Of a stretch of DNA of 64,000 nt, positions 1 through 8,093 are shown in pieces. The first letter of the stretch is position 1, and each line of letters starts with the position of its first letter. A program made the position numbers and the translations under genes. This stretch comes from an uncultured beta proteobacterium (GTDB lineage Bacteria; Pseudomonadota; Gammaproteobacteria; Burkholderiales; Burkholderiaceae_C), in the NCBI GenBank assembly GCA_903909815.1, contig CAIVXG010000108.1:1-64000 (forward strand). Reading direction: 5' to 3'. Below the pieces are notes generated by a model that had not been told where the DNA came from, searched no databases, and was given only the letters and a program-made list of their open reading frames with translations.

Positions 1-74
1 CCCAGGGCTTCCAGACCAACCTTCGCCTTGAACTCCGGCAGGTGTACGTTGCGCTTCTTCTTCGATTCACTCAT
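1..74 (-). CDS. IS3-family transposase OrfA, N-terminal fragment
   Basis: Only the first 24 codons are present; they read MSESKKKRN followed by a stretch ending FKAKVGLEAL. A basic start followed by a peptide of the form (Y/L)xPEFKAKVGLEAL is typical of the helix-turn-helix OrfA protein of IS3-family elements, which binds the terminal repeats and is joined to the DDE catalytic OrfB by frameshifting. The ATG at 72-74 is the natural start, and the gene continues past the left edge of the window. Identity as an IS3 OrfA is well supported; the exact subgroup cannot be told from this fragment. Confidence 0.75.
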   Translation of the reverse strand, partial: MSESKKKRNVHLPEFKAKVGLEAL

Positions 75-141
75 TTGGATTCCCCGTTTCTTTCGACAGT
101 GTCCTACTTAAATCACTGTCCCAAAATCCGGGTCCACTTCA
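1..141 (-). mobile_element. End of an IS3-family insertion sequence (cut by window edge)
   Basis: The window opens inside an insertion sequence. It holds the first codons of an OrfA-type transposase on the minus strand. Outward of its start codon, the minus-strand sequence reaches TGAAGTGGACCC at 130-141, which looks like the TG-starting terminal inverted repeat of IS3-family elements. The other end and any target duplication lie outside the window, so the exact boundary (141 or 142) is inferred. The element stops about 20 bases from the terminator of the neighbouring tRNA gene. Confidence 0.7.
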
Positions 142-161
142 GACAACAATCAGATCGGGAC

Positions 162-196
162 AAAAAAAAGGACCTGCGTGTCTTGCGCAAGTCCTT
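162..196 (-). terminator. Rho-independent terminator of the tRNA-Ala gene
   Basis: Read on the minus strand, an 11-base arm AAGGACTTGCG (186-196) pairs with CGCAGGTCCTT (168-178) with a single G-U pair and a 7-base loop, followed by a run of T (162-169). It lies 9 bases past the CCA end of the tRNA and would end its transcript before the insertion sequence. Confidence 0.9.
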
Positions 197-204
197 GGGT
201 TCAT

Positions 205-280
205 TGGTGGAGAGGATGAGGATCGAACTCACGACCTCTGCATTGCGAACGCAGCGCTCTCCCAGCTGAGCTACCCCCCC
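205..280 (-). tRNA. tRNA-Ala (anticodon CGC)
   Basis: A complete 76-nt cloverleaf can be folded on the minus strand. It has a 7-bp acceptor stem made of seven G paired with CCUCUCC, a D arm with AGCUCAGCUGGGAGAGC, and an anticodon arm CUGCG-UUCGCAA-UGCAG, which puts CGC at positions 34-36. The T arm carries GUUCGAUC and the CCA end is encoded. It decodes GCG alanine codons. It has its own promoter and terminator and stands alone, with no rRNA genes beside it. Confidence 0.95.
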
Positions 281-292
281 GAATGAAGCCAC

Positions 293-322
293 AGTCTAGC
301 AACAAAGGGTTGATCCTTGCAA
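293..322 (-). promoter_or_regulatory. Sigma-70-like promoter of the tRNA-Ala gene
   Basis: On the minus strand a -35 like TTGCAA (317-322) and a -10 like TAGACT (293-298) are separated by 18 bases. The -10 ends 12 bases before the first base of the tRNA. Spacing and position fit a stable-RNA promoter; assigned by eye. Confidence 0.6.
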
Positions 323-362
323 GTGGCTGTGGCAATCCGGGTGGGGGCTACGGCGAGTCGCA

Positions 363-1049
363 TCATTTTTTTGGTGGTGCGAAGTGCGAGATATAGTCGG
401 CCACGGCTTCCATTTCGAGGATGGTGTAGGGCTTGATGACGCTCACCATGTCGGGATTGGCGTTGCGGCGGTCACCGTCGCGGATGAACTGGACCTCGCG
501 CAGCAGATAACGGTAGTGCTGCGCTGCCACCATGGGGTAGAACTTGGCCGCATCGCCCTCGCCCTGCACTCCATGGCATTGAGCACAGTCTTTGTCGTAG
601 AGCTGTTTGCCCTTGGCCAAGGCCGCGCCCGGTCCCTTGCCGTTTTCCGGCGATATCGGCAGCGCTTGCAGGTACACCGCAAGGTCTGCGATCTCATAGG
701 GCGTGAGCACGTGATCGTCGATGAAGGGTTCCATTTTCGGATTGACCCGACGACCCGCCCGGATATCGGCGATCTGCTTCATCAGCACCGTCGCATGTTG
801 CCCGGACAAGCGCGGATAGGCACCGCTGACGCGGCCCGAAGCATCCTTGCGGTGGCAGCCCTGGCACTGCTCGAATGAGGCCGCGCCGCGGGTCGGGTCG
901 CCCTTGGTTTCCAACGCGATCTTGAGTTCGCCCTTGATTTCATTCCACACAGTTGCCTGCGCCAGCGCCAGTGCCGGCCACAGGGACAACAACAGCAGCG
1001 TCTTGAGCAAGATATTCACGGATTTTTCTCCTGATGTTTTGGTATTCAT
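363..1049 (-). CDS. Periplasmic diheme cytochrome c (c4-like)
   Basis: A 228-residue protein with an N-terminal signal peptide (hydrophobic stretch LLKTLLLLSLWPALALA) and two class I heme sites, CQGCH in the first half and CAQCH in the second. The two halves look like a duplicated cytochrome c fold, as in cytochrome c4. Each heme would get its second ligand from a later methionine. It is the last gene of the operon that starts with the decaheme cytochrome; its ATG overlaps the stop of the preceding cytochrome gene by four bases, so the two are translationally coupled. The likely job is electron transfer in the periplasm between the outer-membrane porin-cytochrome pair and the inner membrane. 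Direction of flow (metal oxidation or reduction) cannot be read from sequence. Confidence 0.85.
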   Translation of the reverse strand: MNTKTSGEKSVNILLKTLLLLSLWPALALAQATVWNEIKGELKIALETKGDPTRGAASFEQCQGCHRKDASGRVSGAYPRLSGQHATVLMKQIADIRAGRRVNPKMEPFIDDHVLTPYEIADLAVYLQALPISPENGKGPGAALAKGKQLYDKDCAQCHGVQGEGDAAKFYPMVAAQHYRYLLREVQFIRDGDRRNANPDMVSVIKPYTILEMEAVADYISHFAPPKK

Positions 1050-1687
1050 TTGCTTTCAAGCCCGGCCAGATAGGCGGCGACGGACTCGATCTCTTCGCCG
1101 TTCATGCGCTTGGCAACCACGCGCATGAAGCGGTTGACATCGTTGCTGCGCTCGCCGCTGGCAAAGTTCCTCAGCTGCTGCGTGACATAGGTCACGTGCT
1201 GGCCGCCGATGCGCGGATAGATCAGGTGGCCCGCCCCTTGCGGCTGATGGCAGCCGATGCAGGCCGGAACACCGGTTTCCTCGTTGCCTTCGAAGTACAC
1301 CATCTTGCCGAAGGCCGCGGCCATTTTGTCGGCGTCGGTGCTGGGCTTGATCTTCTGGCTGCTGTAGTAGGCCGCAAGTGGGGCGATATCTTCGGCCTTG
1401 AGCGCGGCCACGATCGGCACCATGATGTCGCTCTTGCGGCGTCCGGTCTGGAAGTCCCGCAACTGCTTCACGATGTAACCCTCCTGCAGTCCAGCGATTT
1501 TGGGGAACATCGGGATCACACTGTTTCCATCCTCACCGTGACAGGCAATACACACGGTGGCCGCGATGGTCTTGGCGTCCTCGGCCGCGCTGGGGCCGCT
1601 GAGTGTGCATCCGAGGGCCAGGCTCACGGTGAGTGCGAGCGCACGACGCGCAACGGGGGTCTTGGGGCGTGTGTTTGGATAATTCAA
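1046..1687 (-). CDS. Second periplasmic diheme cytochrome c
   Basis: A 213-residue protein with a basic N-terminus, a hydrophobic export signal ending near LALGCTLSG, and two heme-binding motifs, CIACH and CIGCH. The halves resemble each other and the neighbouring cytochrome, suggesting a family of c4-like diheme carriers produced by duplication. The cysteine after LALG could be a lipoprotein site, but the box is imperfect, so a soluble periplasmic form is equally likely. It lies 31 bases after the MtrB-like porin gene and overlaps the next cytochrome gene, so all four genes probably form one transcript. Assignment to electron exchange with the decaheme cytochrome is inferred from position. 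Confidence 0.85.
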   Translation of the reverse strand: MNYPNTRPKTPVARRALALTVSLALGCTLSGPSAAEDAKTIAATVCIACHGEDGNSVIPMFPKIAGLQEGYIVKQLRDFQTGRRKSDIMVPIVAALKAEDIAPLAAYYSSQKIKPSTDADKMAAAFGKMVYFEGNEETGVPACIGCHQPQGAGHLIYPRIGGQHVTYVTQQLRNFASGERSNDVNRFMRVVAKRMNGEEIESVAAYLAGLESK

Positions 1688-1718
1688 TTTTCAACTCCTG
1701 CGACAGGGTGGGTGGCGT

Positions 1719-4670
1719 TTACAGCTTGAACTGGAACAGCACGCCGATGACGTTGTTGTGGTAGTTCTGCGGCCCCGTGTCCATCAGCAGGGTGCCCGAG
1801 TCGTAGTTGGCGACCGCGCCGGTGATCACGCTGTCGTAGTGCCAGTCCACCACGCGGCCGCTCTCATAGCGATCAAACACCCGCATCGAGAGTTTCTTGT
1901 TGATGGGGAACAGCACATTGAAATTCAGCGTCTGCTGCACAAAGGTCATGCTGGGCAGGGCGCTCCCTGCAAGCAATGCTGCCGCTGCCTGGGTGGCCGC
2001 GACATTGCTCAGTGCCGTGCTGCCGTAGGTGTAGCTGATGTTGGTGGTGCTGCTGGAGAAGGTGTAGTCGATGCCGAAGCGGATCGAGCCGTATTCACCC
2101 TGGTAGCCCAAGCCCAGTACGTTGTTGCGGTCGTGATTGTCCGAGCTCCAGGCTGACGACAACGGGCGTGCGCCGTTGTTGCCATTGATATTGTCCGAGC
2201 AGGCCGCGAAGCCATACTGCGCCAGATTGGCGGCGGTGCAGGCGGTGTTGGTGATCGAGGCCACGCCCGAGTTCAGGTTCATGGCTTTGCGGCTTTGCTG
2301 GAACGAGTAGAAACCGTACACCGACTGACCCAGCGACGGCTGGTAATTCAGGTCGATGGTCAGTGAGTTCTGGAAGTCCTTCTCCAGTCCGTAGAACGAG
2401 TTCGGGTAGGTGATGTCCTTTGCCTGGACGGTGGCCCCGATGTCCAGATCGTCCCGTGCCATGTAGTTCACGCGGGCGTTGTAGATCTTTTGGTCTCGAT
2501 CCGCCTGGTCGTACTTGCGGAAGTAGGACGAGTAGCGGCTGAACAGACTGGCCGCGATGGCCGCGTACCCCTGGGTGCCGGCGTTGGCAATCTGGGTTGC
2601 AACGTCAAGGCCGGGCAGACCCGTTCCCAAATCGGCAAAGGTGCGGTATTGGTAGTCGCCGCCGCGTTTGCGGTCGGCCTCAAACGAGGTGCGCAGTGTG
2701 GTGTCGCCCAGATCGCGGTTGCTGTAGCCGAGTTTGAACTTATCTTCCCATGTGTCGGCGCGCTCGCGGAAAGTGCGATGAAAGTCCTCGCGCTCCAGCG
2801 CTGCGGTCAGGCTTTGAGCGCGCGCCAGGTCGTAGTCTGCAGACACGCCAGAGTTGGTCTGTTGGGTGGAGCGCGCCTGGCCAAAGACGGGCACGTTGGC
2901 ACCGTTGGTCACGACCCCGGCGAGGCCAAAGCGGCAGGTCGCGATCAGGGTGTTGCTGGCGTAGCCCGGAGGTACGTAGCAGCTGCCTGCGGCGCCTGAT
3001 GCCGCCCCAGGCGCCAAGCCCACCACCAGGTCCATGTTGCCAATGCCGTTGCCGTCGGCGATGCCGCGTCCGAATTGGCCCGTGAGCGGGTTGTAGGCTG
3101 CATAGCCGCCGTGATTGGCGCTGTCGTAGTAGCGGTAGGAGGCCTTCACGCCGAGTGCGTCGCTGGGGCGCAGTGAGAAGCCCAAATCAACCAGGGTGGT
3201 GTCGATGCGCTGCTTGCCTGTGCTCTGACTCAGGGCGGCGGTCGTGTTCCAGTTGGAGATGAGCGCGCTGTTCGCAGCGTAACCGGCGCTGGTGCCGGTC
3301 CACGTGGTGACGCCAGCGGCGGCCAACTGGGCGTTCTGGGCGTCCGAGATCGGTGCCAGCAGATCGTCGTTTTGCCGGCTCGTACCCCAGGACACGGTGG
3401 CATTGATGCGGCCCTTGTAGAAGTCTGGCAGCGAGCGCGCAAATTCGGCCTTGAGGTTGAAGGCATTGTTGTTGGGGTAGAGGTCGTAGCTGCCGGTCTG
3501 GAGCACGCCGTTGGCGGTCGCCGCTGACAACAACGGGTACTGCACATTGAGCGTGCTGATGTTGTTGCGAAAGAGCGAAGCCGAGGCGCGCAAGTTGGCC
3601 TGTGTGAGCGCGTCTGCGTAGTGCAGTCCGCCCAAAAATTCATGCGTAGTGTAGTTAATCGGCTCGGCAATTTCGGTCGAAATATTGCCTTCGTTCATGG
3701 CCAGTGGGCGCGCACCTGTGCGCGCCTCGCGCGAGTAGCTGGCATAGGCCTTCCAGTTGTCCGTGAGCGCCATGTCGGCGCGGGCTCCGGCTTTCTTGCG
3801 CACCAGCACCAGTTCGCTCTCGGGTGTCGCTGCGAGCTTGTCTGCGATGGCCTTTGCCATGCCGGACTGTGGCGTGGTGCCGGATGCAGGCATGGCGCCG
3901 GTGCTCGCATTGGCGGTGCCGGTGATGCCGTTGATGGCCGCCAGCGCCGTGGCGTTGGAATAGGTCTTGCCGGCGTAGCTCCAGCAGGGTGCCAGCGCGG
4001 TGCAGGCACCGCTGCCGACGCTGGGGTTGCCGCTCTTGACCATCGCCGGCGCTTCCAGGCCGGTCGTGATCGTGCCCGAGCCCTCGCCGCTGAATAGGGA
4101 CTTCCAGGTGTCGGTGAAGACATGGCTGGTTTCGTTATAGAACAGTTTGACTTTCCAGTCGTTGTAGCGGCCGAACTGCACGCTATAGAACTGATCTTTT
4201 TGCCCGATGCCGCCTCCGAAGGTCTGGATGAATGCGGCGCTGTCGGGTTTGTCCGCTTCCACCTCGAAGTAATTCAGGGCCGCGCCGTTTTTCGGGTCTT
4301 TGTATTGGCGAAACTGCGCGTTCTTCTGGTTCGCGTCACCGCCGATCACGCCGCCTTCTGCGATGCCGCTGTATTCCCAGCCGCCAGCAGTTTTGCTGCG
4401 CTCTTCTGGTTGTTCGTGGGGAACTCCATACAGCTGTCCGCTGGGCGAGCGGCGCACCGTGTCGTCGCTGTCAGGGGCCATGGTGCGCGGCACGGCAGAG
4501 CGGCCAGGCGGGTTCATTGCGTTGCCGATGGCGGTGTCGACGCCGACGGCGGAATCGGCCAGCGCCGAACCGCCCCATTGCGCCAGGGCGATGCCGACGC
4601 AGGCGGCCAGTGATTTCATACGTGGACGAGCGGTCATGCGAGAACTCCCGGATTTCATGTTCAGAGTCAT
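1719..4670 (-). CDS. MtrB/PioB-family outer-membrane porin of a porin-cytochrome complex
   Basis: A large beta-barrel protein (983 residues from the ATG at 4670). Family features are the early GWEYSGIAEGGVIGGD segment, the YFEVEADKPDSAAF stretch, many alternating aromatic strands and a final FQFKL with the C-terminal aromatic typical of barrel insertion. In MtrB and PioB the barrel sheathes a decaheme cytochrome, so that electrons cross the outer membrane. Two starts are possible. The ATG at 4670 follows AAGGAA; the ATG at 4637 follows GGGAG and would give a compact 27-residue signal peptide ending GGSALA. No CXXC pair is visible near the mature N-terminus, unlike Shewanella MtrB. The gene follows the decaheme cytochrome by 20 bases. 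Confidence 0.93.
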   Translation of the reverse strand: MTLNMKSGSSRMTARPRMKSLAACVGIALAQWGGSALADSAVGVDTAIGNAMNPPGRSAVPRTMAPDSDDTVRRSPSGQLYGVPHEQPEERSKTAGGWEYSGIAEGGVIGGDANQKNAQFRQYKDPKNGAALNYFEVEADKPDSAAFIQTFGGGIGQKDQFYSVQFGRYNDWKVKLFYNETSHVFTDTWKSLFSGEGSGTITTGLEAPAMVKSGNPSVGSGACTALAPCWSYAGKTYSNATALAAINGITGTANASTGAMPASGTTPQSGMAKAIADKLAATPESELVLVRKKAGARADMALTDNWKAYASYSREARTGARPLAMNEGNISTEIAEPINYTTHEFLGGLHYADALTQANLRASASLFRNNISTLNVQYPLLSAATANGVLQTGSYDLYPNNNAFNLKAEFARSLPDFYKGRINATVSWGTSRQNDDLLAPISDAQNAQLAAAGVTTWTGTSAGYAANSALISNWNTTAALSQSTGKQRIDTTLVDLGFSLRPSDALGVKASYRYYDSANHGGYAAYNPLTGQFGRGIADGNGIGNMDLVVGLAPGAASGAAGSCYVPPGYASNTLIATCRFGLAGVVTNGANVPVFGQARSTQQTNSGVSADYDLARAQSLTAALEREDFHRTFRERADTWEDKFKLGYSNRDLGDTTLRTSFEADRKRGGDYQYRTFADLGTGLPGLDVATQIANAGTQGYAAIAASLFSRYSSYFRKYDQADRDQKIYNARVNYMARDDLDIGATVQAKDITYPNSFYGLEKDFQNSLTIDLNYQPSLGQSVYGFYSFQQSRKAMNLNSGVASITNTACTAANLAQYGFAACSDNINGNNGARPLSSAWSSDNHDRNNVLGLGYQGEYGSIRFGIDYTFSSSTTNISYTYGSTALSNVAATQAAAALLAGSALPSMTFVQQTLNFNVLFPINKKLSMRVFDRYESGRVVDWHYDSVITGAVANYDSGTLLMDTGPQNYHNNVIGVLFQFKL

Positions 4671-4690
4671 TTGCAGCTTTCCTTTTCAGT

Positions 4691-5692
4691 TCAGCGCTGG
4701 AAGCGGGCGCCGGAAGGGCTGTTGCTGCCGTGGATCATGGAGTGGCAGTTCTGGCAGGAACGCCCGGTCATGCGCTTGGTAGGGGCGTTGCCCAGGGCAC
4801 CACCCTGCTGGTTGACGGGCGCGACGGCAGAGGCGGTGTTGCCCAGCGTGTTGTTGCCCCAGAGCGCGTGGCCCATGGTGCCGGTGGTGCTGTGGCAACC
4901 GGCGCAGAGGAAGGGGCGCGTTTGCACCAGCAACTTGTCGGCGTTGGAGCCGTGCGGGCTGTGGCAGTTCATGCAGTTCTCCCGCACCGGGGCGTGCTCC
5001 CAGATGAAGGGGCCGCGCTTTTCTGCGTGGCAGGAATAGCACAGGTCGTTCACGCTGTCGGCCTTGAGCAGCTTCTTGGCGCTGCTGCCGTGAGGGTTGT
5101 GGCAGTCTTCGCAGCTCATCTTGCCTTCTGGCACCGGCATGTGTGATTTCTTGCGGAACTCGGCGCGCTGCTGCTGGTGGCAGGTCTGGCAGGTTTCGGT
5201 GATGCTGGCCTTTTTTAACAGGCCGTTGGCCGAAAATTTGGCCATGGGGTTGTGGCAGTCCGAACAGCCCAATCTGTTGTTGGCGTGGATGGAGCCGGGC
5301 CAATGTAGGCGTTGGCCGCCTTTGTGGCAGTTCAGACACTGACCGTTTTGACGTTCAATCGGCGTGCCCCATTCCTTGGAGAAGCCGATGATCTTGGTCT
5401 TATTCGAGCTGTCGGAGACATGCAGAGAGCCGGGGCCATGGCAGGCTTCGCAGACGCTGCGCTCGGTGTCATTGCGCGGGTTTTCACGGAAAATCTTGGC
5501 GTGCTGGGTATGGCCGAACAAGGCCTGCTCCGTGTCGTGGCAGTCGCCGCAGCGCTTTTCGCCAACGTACCTGGCGTTGGCCATGGGATCGGTATCGGCC
5601 AGCGCCACACGCACGTGCAGCAGACCCAGCAACAGCGTCGCCACGGTGATCGTGCAGAACCTGCGGATCGAAACTGAGTAGATTTTTGCCAT
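4691..5692 (-). CDS. Periplasmic decaheme cytochrome c, DmsE/MtrA/PioA family
   Basis: A 333-residue protein with a signal peptide (TVATLLLGLLHVRVALA) and exactly ten CXXCH motifs: CGDCH, CEACH, CLNCH, CSDCH, CQTCH, CEDCH, CYSCH, CMNCH, CAGCH and CQNCH. The number and the repeated (S)CxxCHxPHGS pattern match MtrA, MtoA, PioA and DmsE, which sit inside the MtrB-type barrel and carry electrons through the outer membrane. It is the first gene of the operon. No gene for an MtrC/OmcA-like outer-surface cytochrome is seen nearby. This two-part layout is the one known from MtoAB and PioAB iron-oxidising systems, but also from some reducers, so the physiological direction is open. Confidence 0.95.
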   Translation of the reverse strand: MAKIYSVSIRRFCTITVATLLLGLLHVRVALADTDPMANARYVGEKRCGDCHDTEQALFGHTQHAKIFRENPRNDTERSVCEACHGPGSLHVSDSSNKTKIIGFSKEWGTPIERQNGQCLNCHKGGQRLHWPGSIHANNRLGCSDCHNPMAKFSANGLLKKASITETCQTCHQQQRAEFRKKSHMPVPEGKMSCEDCHNPHGSSAKKLLKADSVNDLCYSCHAEKRGPFIWEHAPVRENCMNCHSPHGSNADKLLVQTRPFLCAGCHSTTGTMGHALWGNNTLGNTASAVAPVNQQGGALGNAPTKRMTGRSCQNCHSMIHGSNSPSGARFQR

Positions 5693-5711
5693 GCGTGAAA
5701 TTCCTCTTGCC

Positions 5712-5789
5712 TAAGATGCGGACTGAAACAAAGCGTATCCGGCGAGGCTGAGACCCGGCTTAAGGAATGGATCGAAAGATTAAGATGCG
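5712..5789. promoter_or_regulatory. Direct repeats between the mtrA-like operon and the response-regulator gene
   Basis: The 150-base gap between the divergent decaheme cytochrome and response-regulator genes contains the nonamer TAAGATGCG twice, at 5712-5720 and 5781-5789. A further TTAAG lies at 5760-5764. TTAAG-type half-sites are recognised by PmrA/QseB-like OmpR-family regulators. The neighbouring regulator could bind here and control both directions; this is a proposal from position and repetition only. Confidence 0.4.
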
Positions 5790-5842
5790 CTCACTTTCCT
5801 GGTTGTGCTACCGCACTCGGATACGGCCATCAATGGAGAAAC

Positions 5843-6505
5843 ATGCGACTTCTAATCGTTGAAGATGACTCTTTGCTCGGAGGTGGGCTGCGCGCGGCAC
5901 TGGGCAAGGCCGGCTTTGAAGTCACGTGGGTGCGCGACGGGAATGCCGCGCTCGACCTGTTGGCCGCGCAGGCGTTCGTTGCCATGGTGCTGGATATCGG
6001 TTTGCCCGGAATGGACGGGCTCGAGGTGCTGCGCCGACTGCGCGCCGGCGGCAAGATGATTCCGGTGTTGATGCTGACCGCTCGCGACACCACCCGCGAT
6101 AAGGTGCTGAGCCTGGAAAGCGGCGCCGACGACTATCTGCTGAAAACCGCGGACATGGAGGAATTGATTGCGCGCTTGCGTGCCCTGATTCGCCGCTCCG
6201 GTCGCGCTTGCGGAGCCTTGAGCGTGGGCGATTTGACATTGGACATCGAGGCACACACCGTCACCCGGGGTGGCGAACTGGTGAGCGTTTCCAAGCGCGA
6301 GTTCGACGTGCTGCGCGTGCTGATGGAGGGCGCCGGAAGGGTGTTGACGCGGGGCCAGTTGGAGCAGTCGCTGTACGGCTGGAATCGCAATGTGGACAGC
6401 AATGCGGTCGAGGTCCATATCCACAACTTGCGCGCCAAGTTGGGCGCCGGGCTGCTCAAGACCGTGCGCGGTGTCGGCTACACCATCAGCCGCAGCCAGT
6501 CATGA
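5843..6505 (+). CDS. OmpR-family response regulator (QseB/PmrA-like)
   Basis: A 220-residue DNA-binding regulator. Residues 1-115 form a receiver domain with acidic residues near VEDDS, phospho-acceptor Asp51 in LDIGLPGMDG, Thr79 and Lys101. Residues about 125-218 form a winged helix with the usual SKREFDVLRVL, NAVEVHIHNLRAKL and VRGVGY motifs. The conserved Lys-Pro of the receiver is Lys-Thr here (LLKTADMEEL), an uncommon change next to the active site. The ATG follows GGAGA by a good distance. The stop overlaps the start of the sensor kinase gene. It is divergent from the porin-cytochrome operon, which makes that operon a candidate target. Confidence 0.92.
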   Translation: MRLLIVEDDSLLGGGLRAALGKAGFEVTWVRDGNAALDLLAAQAFVAMVLDIGLPGMDGLEVLRRLRAGGKMIPVLMLTARDTTRDKVLSLESGADDYLLKTADMEELIARLRALIRRSGRACGALSVGDLTLDIEAHTVTRGGELVSVSKREFDVLRVLMEGAGRVLTRGQLEQSLYGWNRNVDSNAVEVHIHNLRAKLGAGLLKTVRGVGYTISRSQS

Positions 6506-7983
6506 AAGTCAAGCGCAGTCACTCACTCAGCCAACGCCTGCTGTTGGGGCTGATTGCGGTGAGCTTCAGTTATTCGGCCGCGATCGCCTGGCTCACGGTG
6601 CGCGACAGCGTGGACGAGGTGTATGAACTGTTCGACGTGCATCTGGCGCAGACCGCATTGGCCTTGTTGCGCGTCACTGATCCGGACGACCAGGATCCGG
6701 TCACGGTCCCAAATCGGGTGGAGGCGCCTGCGTTGGGTGAGTTCTTCCGGCAGTGGCGCGATTTTCCGCAGCGCCTTGCCAAGACGCGTCCGGCCAGCAG
6801 CATCGGCGCCGGTGCTGACCCAGCTGCGCTGGCAGGAACAATTCATTCCATGCATCAGGAATACGAAAAGAATTTGCGCTACCAGGTCTGGAGCGGCAAC
6901 GGCAATCTGCTGCTGCGGTCCGCGAACGCGCCCGAAGTGGCGATGACGGTGCTCGATGGCTACTCCGAAAGCACCGATGCCCAGGGCAGAACCTGGCGCC
7001 ACTATGGCGTGTGGGATATGCATCGCGATTTCCGGATCGTGGTGTCGGAGGCGCATGACCTGCGCAATCGGCTGGTGCGAAATATTGCGCTACACGTGGC
7101 AAGCCCGCTGGCGCTGGGCTTGCCGGTGCTGATCGTGCTACTGTGGTTTTCCATCAGCCGCGGGCTCAATCCTCTGGGTGTTCTCACGCGCGACATTGCC
7201 AGCCGCGAGCCGGCGAACTTGATGCCGCTGGATGCGCTCAGTGCACCGTGGGAAGTGCGCCCCATGGTACAGGCACTGAACGAGTTGCTGCTGCGCATGA
7301 CGCACACGCTGGAGGGCGAGCGGCGCTTCACCGCCAACGCCGCACATGAATTGCGCACGCCACTGGCGGCGATTCAGGCGCAGCTGTACGTGGTGCGCAC
7401 GGCCCAGGGTGAGGACGAGCGTGCCCGCGCCCTTGACCAGTTGCAGCGCGGGGTGGAGCGCAGCATCCGGCTGGTGGGACAAATGCTGACGCTGGCCCGG
7501 CTCGATCCGGAGCAGGAGTTGCCCGACGCGCAAGACGTGGATCTGGGTGAGGTTGCGCAGGCGGTCTGCGCCGAGCTGGCGCCGTTGGCGCTGCAGCACA
7601 ATCAGACGTTGGAGCTCGACGTGCAGCCCGGTTTGCGACCCGTGCGGGGCAACGCCGACATGCTGGCGATGCTGCTCGGCAACTTGGTGGACAACGCGAT
7701 CCGCTACACCCAGGACGGTGGCCATATCGGCGTTGCCGCGCGCCAGGGCGGGGCGGCCATGCAACTGCAAGTGAGCGACGACGGGCCGGGGATTGCGCCG
7801 TCACAGCGCGAGCGCGTTTTCGACCGCTTCTATCGAATTGCCCAACAGGATCAACCCGGCACTGGACTGGGGCTGGCAATCTGCAACCGCATCGCTGAAC
7901 TTCATCACGCCCGCATCACGCTCGCCGATGGCGATCACGGCAAGGGGCTTCGCGCCTGCTTGACGTTCCCGGCGGGCGCCTGA
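6502..7983 (+). CDS. Sensor histidine kinase (QseC-like) partner of the upstream regulator
   Basis: A 493-residue membrane kinase. The start is the ATG at 6502, which overlaps the regulator stop in an ATGA; the open frame extends further upstream, but only as a shadow of the regulator gene. Transmembrane segments lie at about 12-32 and 196-216 and enclose a periplasmic sensor region of roughly 160 residues. The dimerisation box is TANAAHELRTPLAA with phospho-accepting His282. ATP-binding motifs follow: NLVDNAIRYT (N box), DDGPGIAP (G1) and GTGLGLAI (G2). The architecture matches QseC/PmrB/TctE kinases. The signal sensed is unknown; the neighbouring metal-linked electron-transfer operon and the two metal transporters downstream are the only hints. 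Confidence 0.92.
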   Translation: MKVKRSHSLSQRLLLGLIAVSFSYSAAIAWLTVRDSVDEVYELFDVHLAQTALALLRVTDPDDQDPVTVPNRVEAPALGEFFRQWRDFPQRLAKTRPASSIGAGADPAALAGTIHSMHQEYEKNLRYQVWSGNGNLLLRSANAPEVAMTVLDGYSESTDAQGRTWRHYGVWDMHRDFRIVVSEAHDLRNRLVRNIALHVASPLALGLPVLIVLLWFSISRGLNPLGVLTRDIASREPANLMPLDALSAPWEVRPMVQALNELLLRMTHTLEGERRFTANAAHELRTPLAAIQAQLYVVRTAQGEDERARALDQLQRGVERSIRLVGQMLTLARLDPEQELPDAQDVDLGEVAQAVCAELAPLALQHNQTLELDVQPGLRPVRGNADMLAMLLGNLVDNAIRYTQDGGHIGVAARQGGAAMQLQVSDDGPGIAPSQRERVFDRFYRIAQQDQPGTGLGLAICNRIAELHHARITLADGDHGKGLRACLTFPAGA

Positions 7984-8093
7984 GCGTTTTTTCAGTCAAA
8001 TGTTCAAGTTTGCAACTGAGCGACCGATATACCGAGGGCGGCTATTTCGTGTTTGAATCCGCACCACCGTTTCTTCCATTTTGAAAGATTGCC

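Noticed and set aside
42-269. 75-codon plus-strand ORF over the IS end and tRNA
   Set aside because: It runs antisense through an inverted repeat, a terminator and a tRNA gene.
6208-6501. A longer N-terminus of the sensor kinase
   Set aside because: It overlaps the response-regulator gene out of frame; the ATG at 6502 overlaps the regulator stop as ATGA.
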